This document shows, piece by piece, positions 1 through 9,465 of a DNA stretch of 64,000 nt. Below the pieces are notes generated by a model that worked only from the letters and a program-made list of their open reading frames with translations, was not told where the DNA came from and did not search any database. Made by a program: the position numbers and the translations under genes. Position 1 is the first letter of the stretch. Each line of letters starts with the position of its first letter. Source of the DNA: Paludibacter sp963678465 (GTDB taxonomy: Bacteria > Bacteroidota > Bacteroidia > Bacteroidales > Paludibacteraceae); the NCBI GenBank assembly GCA_963678465.1, contig OY782858.1:1178001-1242000 (forward strand). The letters are read 5' to 3'.

Positions 1-2490
1 ACGACCCAGAATATTGTCACCTTCGCGTCCGCCATACGAGTTCTGTACATCTTCGGGCAGATAGGTAACTTTGTTTCTGAAGCCTGAAATATTGGCTGTA
101 ATATCATATTTCAAACCAAAGCTTGTAGCGTTTCTGTAACCAAGTAACACTTCAAAACCTTTGTTTTCCATTGATGCTCCATTGCTCCAGCGATCGCCTC
201 CTTCACCTACTACGGCCAGGTAAGCCGGACGAATCAGAATGTCTTTGGTTGATTTTATATAGTATTCGGCCGAACCATAAAGTTTGTTATCGAAAAACGC
301 ATAATCAACACCAATATTTGTCTGAGTTGTGGTTTCCCATTTCAGGTCATCATTGCCCGATTGTATTTTGCGGAATCCGGCAGGCAATGAGCCCGAGCCA
401 TTTCCCGTAATGTCATATGCTGTACCATTTACAATACTCCAGGTGGGGTCGGCAACTCCATAATCGGGAACAAAAATTGTATAGGTAGCATAATTGTCAA
501 TTTCCTGATTACCGGTTTGTCCCCATCCTGCACGTAGTTTCAAATCGGAAACTATGGCTTTGGTACTTTCCATAAAATCTTCCTGTGATATTCTCCAACC
601 CAACGAAACAGCCGGAAACGTTCCGAAACGGTTGTTCTTACCAAAACGTGATGAACCATCGTGACGAATTGTAGCCGATGCAAGGTACTTATCAGCGTAC
701 ACATAATTCGCTTTTCCGAAATATGAAAGCAACGAATATCCGGTTTCACCACCGCCCACCTGCGCTTTGCCTGTACTTACACCAGGCCACATGTATTCCG
801 GAGTTTCAACAGTAAATGCATTTTCGCCCGAAGTGTAAGCATTGAAACTTATATCGGATTGACGAAACATTTCCATACCCGCCAGCACATCAAAGCTGTG
901 TTTATCTATGCTTTTTTTGTACGCAGCGGTATTTGTCCAGTTCCATTTCATGGAATGAGATTGTTCCAGATTTACACCACTGATCGTATTGCTTAAAAAG
1001 CCCGATTGATATGTACGCTGCATATATCTTTTAAAGAAATTGCCGTAGTCAATACCCATGCTTGTTCTGAAATGTAAATCTTTCACGGGTTCCAGATCGG
1101 CAAAAGCATTTCCGAAAGTACGCCAGTATCGGTAAGGATTGTCTTTATTGTAAGTGATCAGTCGAACAGGATTCTGTCGGTCGTTCATTCCTTTCGAGGG
1201 GCCACCCCAGCCTACTCCGTCAATTGTATGAACAGGCACCATAGGAAGAGCTTTCAGTGATAAATCGAGCACATCTCCCGGCGACTGAACTTCAGAAGTC
1301 CGGTTAAGTGTAAAGTTTTCGCCAATAGTAAGCAAGCCATTCAGCAATTTATAATCACTGTTTACACGTGCCGAAATGCGATCAAATTTCGAGAATTTAA
1401 TTGTTCCTTCGTTTTCAAAATAGCCAAGCGAAAAGAAATATTTTCCTTTTTCAGTTCCATTACTTGCCGATAAATTATACGATTGTATTATTCCTGTCCG
1501 GGATACTTCATCGAACCAATCGGTATCGCTGGAATGCATTGTTTTTTTAGCATCCAGATACTTGGGTAAAAACAAATTGGTTAATATTGGTGTAGCACTT
1601 TCGGCATCATAGTTCCAGTCGAAACGATAACCGATATTATTGTTGTTGGGATCGCTACCACTGTTTATTGCAGCTTGCCACATAGCTTGTCCATATTCTT
1701 TAGAATTTAAAACATCTAAATGGTTGTTGTATGTGGTAGCAGTCACATAAGAATCAAAATCAACACGCATTTTTCCTGTTTTTCCCTGTTTGGTAGTAAT
1801 GATAATTACACCGTTACCAGCTCTCGATCCATAAATACTTGCCGCAGCAGCATCTTTTAAAACCTGAATACTTTCTATGTCATTGGAATTGAGTTCGTGC
1901 ATTCCGCCTTTAGTAGGCACACCATCAATGATAAGAAGAGGGTCATTGTTGTTAAGTGTACCTATTCCCCTGATACGAATGCTTGCTGAACCGCTAGGAT
2001 TACCATCGGCTGTAACGGTCATTCCCGCTACCCTACCCTGCAAAGATTTGATAGGATTATTTTCAGCCGATTTTTTGATATCATCAATATCAATAACCGA
2101 AACAGCTCCGGTTAAATCGGCCTTTTTTTGAGAAGTATAACCTGTTACAACAAGCTGCTCCAGCATTTTTGCCTCAGGCTCCATCACTATGTTAATATTT
2201 GTTTTATTCTTTATAGTGACTTCAATAGTTTTCATACCTATCATTGAAAATACAAGTGTTGCGTTATCATTCACATTTTTAATGATATAGCTACCTTCAA
2301 TATTAGTTATCGTTCCGTTATTAGAACCTTTAACTAAAACAGTTACCCCAATCAAAGGTTGGCCATCTTCAGAGGATGTAACCAAACCACTAATTGTTTT
2401 GGTTTGAGAAAAAGCCATTGATGTTATCGTAAGCATAATACACGATAGAATCAATCGCCGGAAATAATTGTACTTTTTATTCAGATTCAT
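1..2490 (-). CDS. SusC/RagA-family TonB-dependent outer-membrane receptor (3' end outside window)
   Basis: Outer-membrane receptor that imports glycans or peptides with TonB energy, normally paired with a SusD lipoprotein. Translation from the ATG at 2490 is open to the window edge (830 codons), so the C-terminal barrel strands are missing. It starts with a signal peptide (MNLNKKYNYF, then a hydrophobic run ending SMAFSQ). A carboxypeptidase-D-like regulatory domain follows at about residues 30-115 (ISGLVTSSEDGQPLIGVTV), then the plug with LEQLVVTGYTSQKKADLTGA, IRIRGIGTLNNNDPLLIIDG and VLKDAAAASIYGSRAGNGVI, which are family signatures. The rest is barrel-like sequence rich in aromatic residues. 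A SusD partner would be expected just beyond position 1. The substrate cannot be read from the sequence. Confidence 0.95.
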   Translation of the reverse strand, partial: MNLNKKYNYFRRLILSCIMLTITSMAFSQTKTISGLVTSSEDGQPLIGVTVLVKGSNNGTITNIEGSYIIKNVNDNATLVFSMIGMKTIEVTIKNKTNINIVMEPEAKMLEQLVVTGYTSQKKADLTGAVSVIDIDDIKKSAENNPIKSLQGRVAGMTVTADGNPSGSASIRIRGIGTLNNNDPLLIIDGVPTKGGMHELNSNDIESIQVLKDAAAASIYGSRAGNGVIIITTKQGKTGKMRVDFDSYVTATTYNNHLDVLNSKEYGQAMWQAAINSGSDPNNNNIGYRFDWNYDAESATPILTNLFLPKYLDAKKTMHSSDTDWFDEVSRTGIIQSYNLSASNGTEKGKYFFSLGYFENEGTIKFSKFDRISARVNSDYKLLNGLLTIGENFTLNRTSEVQSPGDVLDLSLKALPMVPVHTIDGVGWGGPSKGMNDRQNPVRLITYNKDNPYRYWRTFGNAFADLEPVKDLHFRTSMGIDYGNFFKRYMQRTYQSGFLSNTISGVNLEQSHSMKWNWTNTAAYKKSIDKHSFDVLAGMEMFRQSDISFNAYTSGENAFTVETPEYMWPGVSTGKAQVGGGETGYSLLSYFGKANYVYADKYLASATIRHDGSSRFGKNNRFGTFPAVSLGWRISQEDFMESTKAIVSDLKLRAGWGQTGNQEIDNYATYTIFVPDYGVADPTWSIVNGTAYDITGNGSGSLPAGFRKIQSGNDDLKWETTTQTNIGVDYAFFDNKLYGSAEYYIKSTKDILIRPAYLAVVGEGGDRWSNGASMENKGFEVLLGYRNATSFGLKYDITANISGFRNKVTYLPEDVQNSYGGREGDNILGR

Positions 2491-3234
2491 GATATTAGAT
2501 TTATAATTTTATTGTAATAAGTAAAACAAAATGTTTTTGCTGTAAAGACTTAAAAAACACAATAAATGCATTTTAGGACGAAGTGAATAAGCAAAAGTTT
2601 CTGACTTTCATAATGCTATTAGTTTTAAATTGTTGATTTGATAATTTCATTCTGTGAGAATTGCTTGCCGGCAAAACAAAAATCACGTTACAAAAATATA
2701 GGGGAAAATAGTCAAATACTGTCAATTTTGTTACATCATCATATAATTTTGAGACAAATTCCATTTATTTTTTAAAGATATTTTTTTACCAAAAATCGTA
2801 TAGGACAATGAATCAAATGAATTACTACAATTTATTGATGTAAAAATCATTATAAAGCATAGCGACGATGACGAGAGAGGGAAAAGCATATAAAAGTTAA
2901 TTCTATGTGAATATAGGAAAGACTAACTATCAACATTTAACAACTCTAAAATTAGTGCAAGATGTAAACGTTTCTATAAGGAAACTCCCAACTTGCACAA
3001 CATGTAAATATTTAACAATATAGTACCATAATATATATTAACATTCTACTGGCGACTTCAAAAAATTTCCTTCTCATCAAAAAAAACCGTGTAAATAGCT
3101 GATAATTTAGAATTAACCAATATATTTGCATCACAAATCGACAATAGAGTGTTACAAAAAAACATTCTACTTGTTGATTATAACGCGAAAAGTTCTCCTT
3201 TCCCATTCCAATCATTCTATTAACAAAAAATACA
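2491..3234. other. Intergenic region, no gene seen
   Basis: AT-rich spacer between the divergent SusC gene and the unknown gene at 3235. Short frames here have no recognisable protein character. It holds a TAnnTTTG element at 3121-3128. It also has a small nested inverted repeat, GTGCAAG (2955-2961) with CTTGCAC (2992-2998), enclosing GTTTC/GAAAC. Confidence 0.6.
3121..3128 (+). promoter_or_regulatory. Candidate Bacteroidota -7 promoter element
   Basis: TATATTTG matches TAnnTTTG. It lies about 107 bp upstream of the ATG at 3235. No clear -33 TTTG is visible at the usual distance, so this is tentative. Confidence 0.35.
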
Positions 3235-4035
3235 ATGAAAAAAGAATCTCCCGACGACAAAAACAACCGTCTCCGCAAAGAAAATGAGGAAAAGCGGCAG
3301 AAACTAAGTGAAGAATACGGAGCTGTCTTTGGCGGCATGTCCGGAAACACTGAATTACCTCCTGAAATTGAAAGTCTGTTTCTTGATAACATTATGACAT
3401 TTGAGAACAGCTGGAAAGATGTTAAGCAGATAAGTTTGTATGAGTTTATTGAATCTCCTGCCTATCGCAGGTTGGACGAGCTGAATGACACAGAAATTTC
3501 AACTGAGCTGGAGCGGTTACTTGAAATAATGAATGAGCATCAGGTAGGGCTTGATAGCATTTGTGAAGTGACAGACACGGAACTTTACCGCTTTATTACG
3601 GAAGAATTGTTTCAGCACGAAATTGATGACATGCATATACCCGGAATGATGACGAACTTCATTTATGAAGAATTTCATCCCAATCATGAACATGACATAC
3701 GGCAACATTGTACTGAATTTATGCAAACCTATCTGGATAAAGCAAATGAGTATTATACAACTTTTTTATCGGGTGATGCAACCGAAAATGACTGGCACAA
3801 GCACTTCAGAGATGCATTTAGTTCATTTATTCTAAAAAAGTTCAAAATTACCGGCTTGAAGTACGACCTGAAAGCTCATCGCGGCATGGTTGACTTTGAA
3901 TGTGATTTTATTGCCAAAGTAGCTGATTCGCATGAGCAATTGCAATTTAAGGGAAATGGTTCATTTCAAATGGCTTATCAATGGGATTTTTGGTGTGTTG
4001 ATGCAGTTGAATTTCCTCCGAACCATAAAGTATAA
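3235..4035 (+). CDS. Hypothetical protein, 266 aa
   Basis: I do not recognise this family. The first 30 residues are highly charged (MKKESPDDKNNRLRKENEEKRQ), and there is no signal peptide or membrane segment, so it is probably cytosolic. The middle is acidic and helical, and the C-terminal third (LKYDLKAHRGMVDFECDFIA onward) looks like mixed alpha/beta. It is followed after 25 bp by another unknown gene on the same strand, and a strong hairpin terminator lies beyond that gene. The two therefore probably form a two-gene operon, perhaps with related functions. The ATG at 3235 is the first start with protein-like sequence after the candidate promoter. Confidence 0.75.
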   Translation: MKKESPDDKNNRLRKENEEKRQKLSEEYGAVFGGMSGNTELPPEIESLFLDNIMTFENSWKDVKQISLYEFIESPAYRRLDELNDTEISTELERLLEIMNEHQVGLDSICEVTDTELYRFITEELFQHEIDDMHIPGMMTNFIYEEFHPNHEHDIRQHCTEFMQTYLDKANEYYTTFLSGDATENDWHKHFRDAFSSFILKKFKITGLKYDLKAHRGMVDFECDFIAKVADSHEQLQFKGNGSFQMAYQWDFWCVDAVEFPPNHKV

Positions 4036-4060
4036 GTTTCGATAATAATCAGAGAGCAAT

Positions 4061-4741
4061 ATGGGTGTCTCCATTCATTACTCGGGTCGGATAACCGACA
4101 AGAATAAACTACCTCAACTGATTGATGAGGTGGAAGAAATTGCCAGCGTTCATAATTGGAAATACAATATTTATGAACAAAAATTTCCTGTAAATGAGAC
4201 AATAAACCTTTCAGACCACCATGATGGCAAACTTTATGGCATCGATTTTACTCCTGAAGGTAGCGAGCCTGTTTCCATTTGTTTTCTGAGTAACGGACGC
4301 ATGAGCAGTATAATGCAATTGTTTTGCCGGGGCGAATTCAAAGAGGAAAAAACAATCGTTATATCCAGCGCTAATGTTACCGATCAGGGTGAGCTGGAAA
4401 TCCAACAAAAAGAGGAAACACTTACGGCCGCTGATTACAACAAATTCCTCTGCATGTGCAGTACCAAAACACAATATGCAGGATCGGAAATGCATGCAAT
4501 GATTATCGGTGTATTACGCTATGTCTCTAAACAATACCTATCTGATTTTAATTTAGTGGATGAATCACAGTTTTGGGAAACAAATGACAAGGTACTGCTG
4601 AAAGAAAATTTCGCGCGCAATGCGGCTATCATTGAAGGATTTGGATGTGTATTAGCAGAGAACCAGCGATTGGCAGATGAAGATTGGGATAGTTATATTC
4701 AACGAATTATCAAAGCGTTCAGATCAAAAGAAGGTCAATAA
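4061..4741 (+). CDS. Hypothetical protein, 226 aa
   Basis: Unrecognised soluble protein that begins MGVSIHYSGRITDKNKLPQL. This opening resembles small Bacteroidota proteins of unknown function, but I cannot assign a family. There is no signal peptide or transmembrane helix. Visible features are an N-terminal helix (LIDEVEEIASVHNWKYNIYE), a beta-rich middle (LYGIDFTPEGSEPVSICFLSNGRM) and a C-terminal helical region. It lies 25 bp downstream of the gene at 3235 and ends just before a bidirectional terminator, so it is probably cotranscribed with that gene. Confidence 0.75.
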   Translation: MGVSIHYSGRITDKNKLPQLIDEVEEIASVHNWKYNIYEQKFPVNETINLSDHHDGKLYGIDFTPEGSEPVSICFLSNGRMSSIMQLFCRGEFKEEKTIVISSANVTDQGELEIQQKEETLTAADYNKFLCMCSTKTQYAGSEMHAMIIGVLRYVSKQYLSDFNLVDESQFWETNDKVLLKENFARNAAIIEGFGCVLAENQRLADEDWDSYIQRIIKAFRSKEGQ

Positions 4742-4751
4742 CCAAAAATCA

Positions 4752-4790
4752 ACAAATCCCTTAAAAATCAATGATTTTTAAGGGATTTGT
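4752..4790. terminator. Bidirectional intrinsic terminator
   Basis: Perfect hairpin ACAAATCCCTTAAAAATC - aat - GATTTTTAAGGGATTTGT between two convergent genes (stops at 4741 and 4807). It would serve both strands. Confidence 0.75.
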
Positions 4791-4806
4791 CTATTTCAGA
4801 TAACTT

Positions 4807-6621
4807 TTATTTTCCAAATAGTCTTTTCTGTAAATCCGGACGTTTCATTCGCTGAAAATCACGAATAATCTGCTGCTTGTATTCTGGCTTGTACCAAAAG
4901 AAAAACTTGCGCTGTTCCAGTTTTTCTTCTTTGGTTTTGGCCGTAAACACCGGCTCGAGCGTATAAGGGTGATAGCCTGAGTAATAGATTTCGGTTGCCA
5001 CTGTCATTGGTGTAGGCGTAAAATCCTGTACCTGTTCCAGCTTAAAATCCAGTTTCTTAGTCTGAATTGCAAGATCGGCCATGTCCTCTCCCTTGCAACC
5101 GGGATGGCTTGAAATAAAGTATGGAATGAGTTGTTGATTCAACCCCGCTTCGCGATTGATTCTTTCGAACTGCGTTTTGAACTTACCAAAATACTCGAAC
5201 GATGGTTTGCGCATCAGGTTCAATACATTATCCGAAGTATGTTCGGGTGCAATTTTAAGTCGTCCGGAAACATGATTTGTAATCAGTTCGCGTATATATT
5301 CGGCATGACTTTTATTGGCTTCTTCGTTTTTAGTATCGCTCAAAAGTAAATCGTAACGAATTCCACTCCCCACAAAAGATTTTTTCACACCCGGAATACT
5401 ATCGACCGACCGATAAATATCGATAAGCCGACTGTGATCTGTATCCAGATTAAAACATACCTTAGGATATATACACGAAGGTTTTTTGCATTTCTTGCAA
5501 ATTTCGAGGTCGATTCCCTTCAATCCATACATATTGGCCGATGGACCGCCCAAATCGCTTATATAACCTTTAAATTCGCTCATTTGCGTAATCTTTCGCG
5601 CTTCATTCAGTATCGACTCCTTCGAACGGGAAACAATATGCTTTCCCTGGTGCGCTGAAATAGTACAAAACGCACAACCGCCAAAACATCCACGGTGCAT
5701 ATTCACCGAGAACTTAATCATTTCGTAAGCCGGGATTTTTTTATCTTTATATTTTGGATGTGGCACCCTTGTGTAAGGCAAATCGAAGGAAGCATCCAGC
5801 TCTTTCTCGCTCAACGGGGCATAAGGAGGATTAACAACCACCCAGCGGTTGCCTGTTTTTTGCAAAAGCCTGTCAGCCTCAAAACGGTTCGATTCCTGCT
5901 CTATGTGTTTGAAATTGGATGCATAAAGTTTCTTGTCGGTCAGGCAAGTTTCGTGAGGAACAAGTGTAATGTCTTTCCATGGCGATGCAGGAATTTCTTT
6001 CGACAAAAAAGAACTCTGCGGAATATCAGTGAGCTCTGCAAATGTTTTCCCTTCCTTCAAGCGTTGTACCAATTCACGCAAAGGTTTCTCTCCGTTTCCG
6101 TAAATCAGCAAATCGGCTTTTGAATCGACAAGTATGCTGGGCATCAATTTATTCGACCAATAATCGTAATGCGTAAATCTGCGCAACGATGCTTCAATGC
6201 CACCAATCAGCAAAGGAACATCAGGATATAGTTTTTTTATAATGTTACAATAGGTAATAGTAGCATAATCAGGTCGCATATTGGGTTTTCCGTCCGGCGA
6301 ATAAGCATCATCCGAACGCAAACGTTTATTGGCAGTATAATGATTTACCATCGAATCCATATTACCAGCCGACACAGCAAAAAACATACGTGGACGTCCC
6401 ATTTTTTTGAAATCGCGCAAATCATCGCGCCAGTTAGGTTGAGGCACCAAAGCAACTTTAAGTCCTTCGGCTTCGAGTATACGCCCGATAACAGCTGCAC
6501 CAAAAGCCGGATGATCAATATAGGCATCACCGGTGAAGAAGACAACATCTACTTCGTCCCAGTTACGTAATTCTACTTCTTTTTTTGTGGTTGGCAAAAA
6601 ATCTGTAAGTTGATATATCAT
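4807..6621 (-). CDS. YgiQ-family radical SAM protein
   Basis: Radical S-adenosylmethionine enzyme of the YgiQ family, widespread but with no settled reaction. The family's usual 600-700 aa length matches the 604 aa here. The N-terminal domain (FLPTTKKEVELRNWDEVDVV, then GDAYIDHPAFGAAVIGRILE) is typical. The cluster motif CX3CX2C is at about C312, C316 and C319 (GCFGGCAFC), followed by TISAHQGKHIVSRS. A second Cys set (CKKCKKPSC) and the C-terminal YgiQ region (DFTPTPMTVATEIYYSGYHP) are also present. The gene stands alone on the minus strand and shares its terminator with the convergent operon. The start is the ATG at 6621. Confidence 0.95.
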   Translation of the reverse strand: MIYQLTDFLPTTKKEVELRNWDEVDVVFFTGDAYIDHPAFGAAVIGRILEAEGLKVALVPQPNWRDDLRDFKKMGRPRMFFAVSAGNMDSMVNHYTANKRLRSDDAYSPDGKPNMRPDYATITYCNIIKKLYPDVPLLIGGIEASLRRFTHYDYWSNKLMPSILVDSKADLLIYGNGEKPLRELVQRLKEGKTFAELTDIPQSSFLSKEIPASPWKDITLVPHETCLTDKKLYASNFKHIEQESNRFEADRLLQKTGNRWVVVNPPYAPLSEKELDASFDLPYTRVPHPKYKDKKIPAYEMIKFSVNMHRGCFGGCAFCTISAHQGKHIVSRSKESILNEARKITQMSEFKGYISDLGGPSANMYGLKGIDLEICKKCKKPSCIYPKVCFNLDTDHSRLIDIYRSVDSIPGVKKSFVGSGIRYDLLLSDTKNEEANKSHAEYIRELITNHVSGRLKIAPEHTSDNVLNLMRKPSFEYFGKFKTQFERINREAGLNQQLIPYFISSHPGCKGEDMADLAIQTKKLDFKLEQVQDFTPTPMTVATEIYYSGYHPYTLEPVFTAKTKEEKLEQRKFFFWYKPEYKQQIIRDFQRMKRPDLQKRLFGK

Positions 6622-6761
6622 GTAGTTTTATTTAAAATTTAAAAATCAGATTGAAAAAACGCATAAAAAATTTGGAATGCGTCGCCATACAATCTGCATT
6701 ATTCAACAATCATTCAAGCAAATATGTTCGAACAAAATAGTTTCACCTAAGCTGAACATTT

Positions 6762-7703
6762 TTATTCTGATTTCTCCTGTACCTGCCCTTTTTTGGCTAG
6801 TTCGGCCTCCACATCGGCCCGCGATTTACTACGCGTCACTATGTACACACCCAGAAAAACTATGGAAGCTGCAATGGCTTTTGGCACTGTAAGCACATTT
6901 TGGCCGACTAATATCATTATCGTCATTGCCACTATCGGTTGTACATAATTGTACATCGATTGTGTAGTTGGGCGAAGCAATTTTTGTCCCACAGGAATCA
7001 ACAAATAAGGAACGACAGTAGCGAAAATCAACATAAATCCCAGCAAAAGCCAGTGATTGCTATCGAGAGTTTCCCAACGCACAGCAGCCAGGTCGGATCC
7101 GCTGAACGGAAGCGCAAGTACACTTGCAAACAGGAACATCCATTTCATCACCGTCACCGACGAGTAGCGCTTGGTCACATTTTTGGTGAGTACAAGAAAA
7201 GCTGAAAACGACAACGCACTCATAAAACAAAGCAAATCGCCCGTCATATTTCCCGAGAAATCAGCGCTTCCATGCGCTGACAAAACAAGATAAACAGCAC
7301 CACTTGCTCCGGTAAACACGCCAAGGGCTTTCACCCAGGTCAGTGGTTCCTTCAGCACCATAGCCGACAGTATCATGGTGATAATCGGCACAGTAGTGGC
7401 TATTATAGAAGCATCAATCGTAGAAGTACGCGACAGTCCCTGAATAAAGAATATCTGATTTCCCAGCAAACCTAACAACGCACCTACAAACAACATCAAA
7501 AGGTCTTTATTGCTTACTTTCTCCGGTTTCATCACAGAGAGTGTCCAAAAAACTACTGCTCCGAACAGAAAACGTAAAACATTCATAGCTATCGGAGTAA
7601 GTGTCCCATCCAATAATTCTTTTGAAACAGACAAATTGATTCCAAAAAAAATATTCACAAACAGCAATGCAATATGCCCTACTATCTTTTTATTTTGTTC
7701 CAT
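6762..7703 (-). CDS. DMT-superfamily (EamA) transporter
   Basis: Inner-membrane drug/metabolite exporter-type permease of 313 aa with two tandem EamA repeats. There are about ten hydrophobic helices. The first starts VGHIALLFVNIFFGINLSVS and the second repeat is around LLCFMSALSFSAFLVLTKNV. The hallmark ends of EamA repeats are visible (LGLLGNQIFFIQGLSRTSTIDASIIATTVPIIT). The C-terminus is a charged cytoplasmic tail (SRADVEAELAKKGQVQEKSE). The substrate is unknown and the family is broad (amino acids, nucleotides, metabolites). It is a single gene with a TAnnTTTG element at 7726-7733. Confidence 0.92.
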   Translation of the reverse strand: MEQNKKIVGHIALLFVNIFFGINLSVSKELLDGTLTPIAMNVLRFLFGAVVFWTLSVMKPEKVSNKDLLMLFVGALLGLLGNQIFFIQGLSRTSTIDASIIATTVPIITMILSAMVLKEPLTWVKALGVFTGASGAVYLVLSAHGSADFSGNMTGDLLCFMSALSFSAFLVLTKNVTKRYSSVTVMKWMFLFASVLALPFSGSDLAAVRWETLDSNHWLLLGFMLIFATVVPYLLIPVGQKLLRPTTQSMYNYVQPIVAMTIMILVGQNVLTVPKAIAASIVFLGVYIVTRSKSRADVEAELAKKGQVQEKSE

Positions 7704-7725
7704 TATTTACATTCAAAAAATCCTG

Positions 7726-7733
7726 CAAAAGTA
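7726..7733 (-). promoter_or_regulatory. Candidate -7 promoter element of the DMT gene
   Basis: Minus strand reads TACTTTTG (TAnnTTTG), 22 bp upstream of the ATG at 7703. No obvious -33 TTTG is seen. Confidence 0.5.
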
Positions 7734-8263
7734 CTTCAAAAAAACCACATAAGCACTTTCCAAAGTTTATTGCTTATTTTCAGCCCATTATCAGAGAGCT
7801 TTTTCTTCATTACTAAACACCGGGAAAATGAAAATGTTGACCTCTCTGAGTTTTTTAAACACTATTCAACATACATTTATTTCTGAAAGCAACAAACAAA
7901 CTATCCCGGCTAAGAGTTGATATCAAAAATTAACGCATAGAAAAGCAGCCATAAATACACCTTGTTTGAAATTTGCTTCTCAATAGTAATGTTGCGTTGA
8001 ATGCAATCTCCAAAAAAAAAAGCAGGTATTTTTCAATAATGCATGTTTAATACAGGCTTCCGAAAACTATAATTTTATTAAAATAATAGAAAATGAAAAT
8101 TTATAACAATTACAAATAAACAACTTCACTCCTAAATATGTTAAGTATTTAATTAATATATTACCTTAAAAAATTCATTCGGAAGAAAGCTTATTCATTT
8201 TATTTACCAGAAATAAAACCTGAAGTATGTAATCATCTGATAAAAAAAAACATTATTTTATAA
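7734..8263. other. Intergenic region, no gene seen
   Basis: Very AT-rich spacer between the DMT gene and sucC. It presumably holds the sucC promoter, but no TAnnTTTG element stands out. No RNA gene or repeat is apparent. Confidence 0.5.
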
Positions 8264-9394
8264 ATGAAAATTCACGAATATCAAGCAAAAGAGATTTTTT
8301 CTCGTTATTCCATTCCGGTAACGAACGAAACGGTATGTTATACTCCTGATGAAGTTGTGGCTGCTGCTACTAAATTTGGCTTACCTGTGGTTGTTAAAGC
8401 ACAGGTACATGCAGGTGGCCGCGGAAAAGCCGGCGGAGTAAAACTGGCACGCACAATGGACGAAGTACGGGATGCTGCCAACAAAATTCTGGGAATGGAT
8501 ATCAAAGGATACACTGTTGAAAAAGTATTGGTGGCCGAGGGAATTCAATTCAATTCCGAATTTTATGTAGGTCTGACAATCGATCGTAACACAAAATCGG
8601 TAATTTTTATGGCAAGTGCCGAAGGAGGTGTAGAAATTGAAGAAGTAGCCAAGGTCAACCCCGATGCCATTCATAAGTTCGTTATCGAGCCCGATTTGGG
8701 CATGACCGATTTTCTCGCCCGTAAAATTGCGTTTAAACTCTTCGACGATATGGCGCTTGTAAAACAAGCAGTGAGTCTGTTCCGCAAATTATATCAGATT
8801 TTCATAGATACTGATGCCTCATTGGTTGAGATAAATCCTTTGGTAATCACTAACACCGGTGTATTGCTGGCTTTGGATGGAAAAATGAATTTTGACGACA
8901 ATGCGCTTTACCGTCAGCCAGCCATCGAAGCACTGAACGAACCTACTCCCGACGAACAAAAAGAAATTGCTGCAAAAACAAGTGGGCTGACATACATTCG
9001 TCTGGATGGAAATATTGGTTGTATGGTGAATGGTGCCGGTTTGGCCATGGCATCTATGGATGTAATAAAACATTTTGGCGGCAACCCGGCCAATTTCCTC
9101 GATATCGGAGGTAGCTCAAGCCCTCAGAAAGTGATTGATGCCATGAATCTGTTGATGTCCGATAAGAACGTGAAAGTAATAATGATTAATATTTTTGGTG
9201 GAATTACCCGTTGCGATGATGTTGCCCGTGGCCTTGTCATTGCTTTGGATCAAATGAAAGTGGATATTCCTATTGTCATTCGGCTTTCGGGTACCAATGC
9301 CGAAGAGGGATTACGCATTATCAAAGATAAAAACCTGCCAACTGTTGGTTCCCTGAGCGAAGCAGCACAAGAGGCCATCCGTTTAATCAGTTGA
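8264..9394 (+). CDS. sucC: Succinate-CoA ligase (ADP-forming), beta subunit
   Basis: Beta subunit of succinyl-CoA synthetase, which interconverts succinyl-CoA plus ADP and succinate plus ATP. It pairs with SucD just downstream. Visible hallmarks are MKIHEYQAKEIFSRYSIPV at the start, the ATP-grasp segment VVKAQVHAGGRGKAGGVKLA, LVEINPLVI, and the C-terminal ligase domain with NFLDIGGSSSPQKV and MINIFGGITRCDDVARGL. At 376 aa it is close to the family's usual 385-400. sucD starts 71 bp later on the same strand, so the two form an operon. In Bacteroidales it may run in the TCA cycle or in succinate/propionate fermentation. Confidence 0.97.
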   Translation: MKIHEYQAKEIFSRYSIPVTNETVCYTPDEVVAAATKFGLPVVVKAQVHAGGRGKAGGVKLARTMDEVRDAANKILGMDIKGYTVEKVLVAEGIQFNSEFYVGLTIDRNTKSVIFMASAEGGVEIEEVAKVNPDAIHKFVIEPDLGMTDFLARKIAFKLFDDMALVKQAVSLFRKLYQIFIDTDASLVEINPLVITNTGVLLALDGKMNFDDNALYRQPAIEALNEPTPDEQKEIAAKTSGLTYIRLDGNIGCMVNGAGLAMASMDVIKHFGGNPANFLDIGGSSSPQKVIDAMNLLMSDKNVKVIMINIFGGITRCDDVARGLVIALDQMKVDIPIVIRLSGTNAEEGLRIIKDKNLPTVGSLSEAAQEAIRLIS

Positions 9395-9465
9395 TAAAAG
9401 AATCCAACTAACTTTTCATTTTTCTACAAAAAAAGCTTTTACAACAATAAAAAAAAAATTAATTC

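Noticed and set aside
2955..2998. Nested inverted repeat GTGCAAG/CTTGCAC enclosing GTTTC/GAAAC as a structured RNA
   Set aside because: The stems are short (7 and 5 bp) with no conserved context, and they are expected by chance in a 740-bp spacer.
3012..3392. Minus-strand frame of 126 codons overlapping the gene at 3235
   Set aside because: It overlaps a better frame, has an unlikely composition and no family match.
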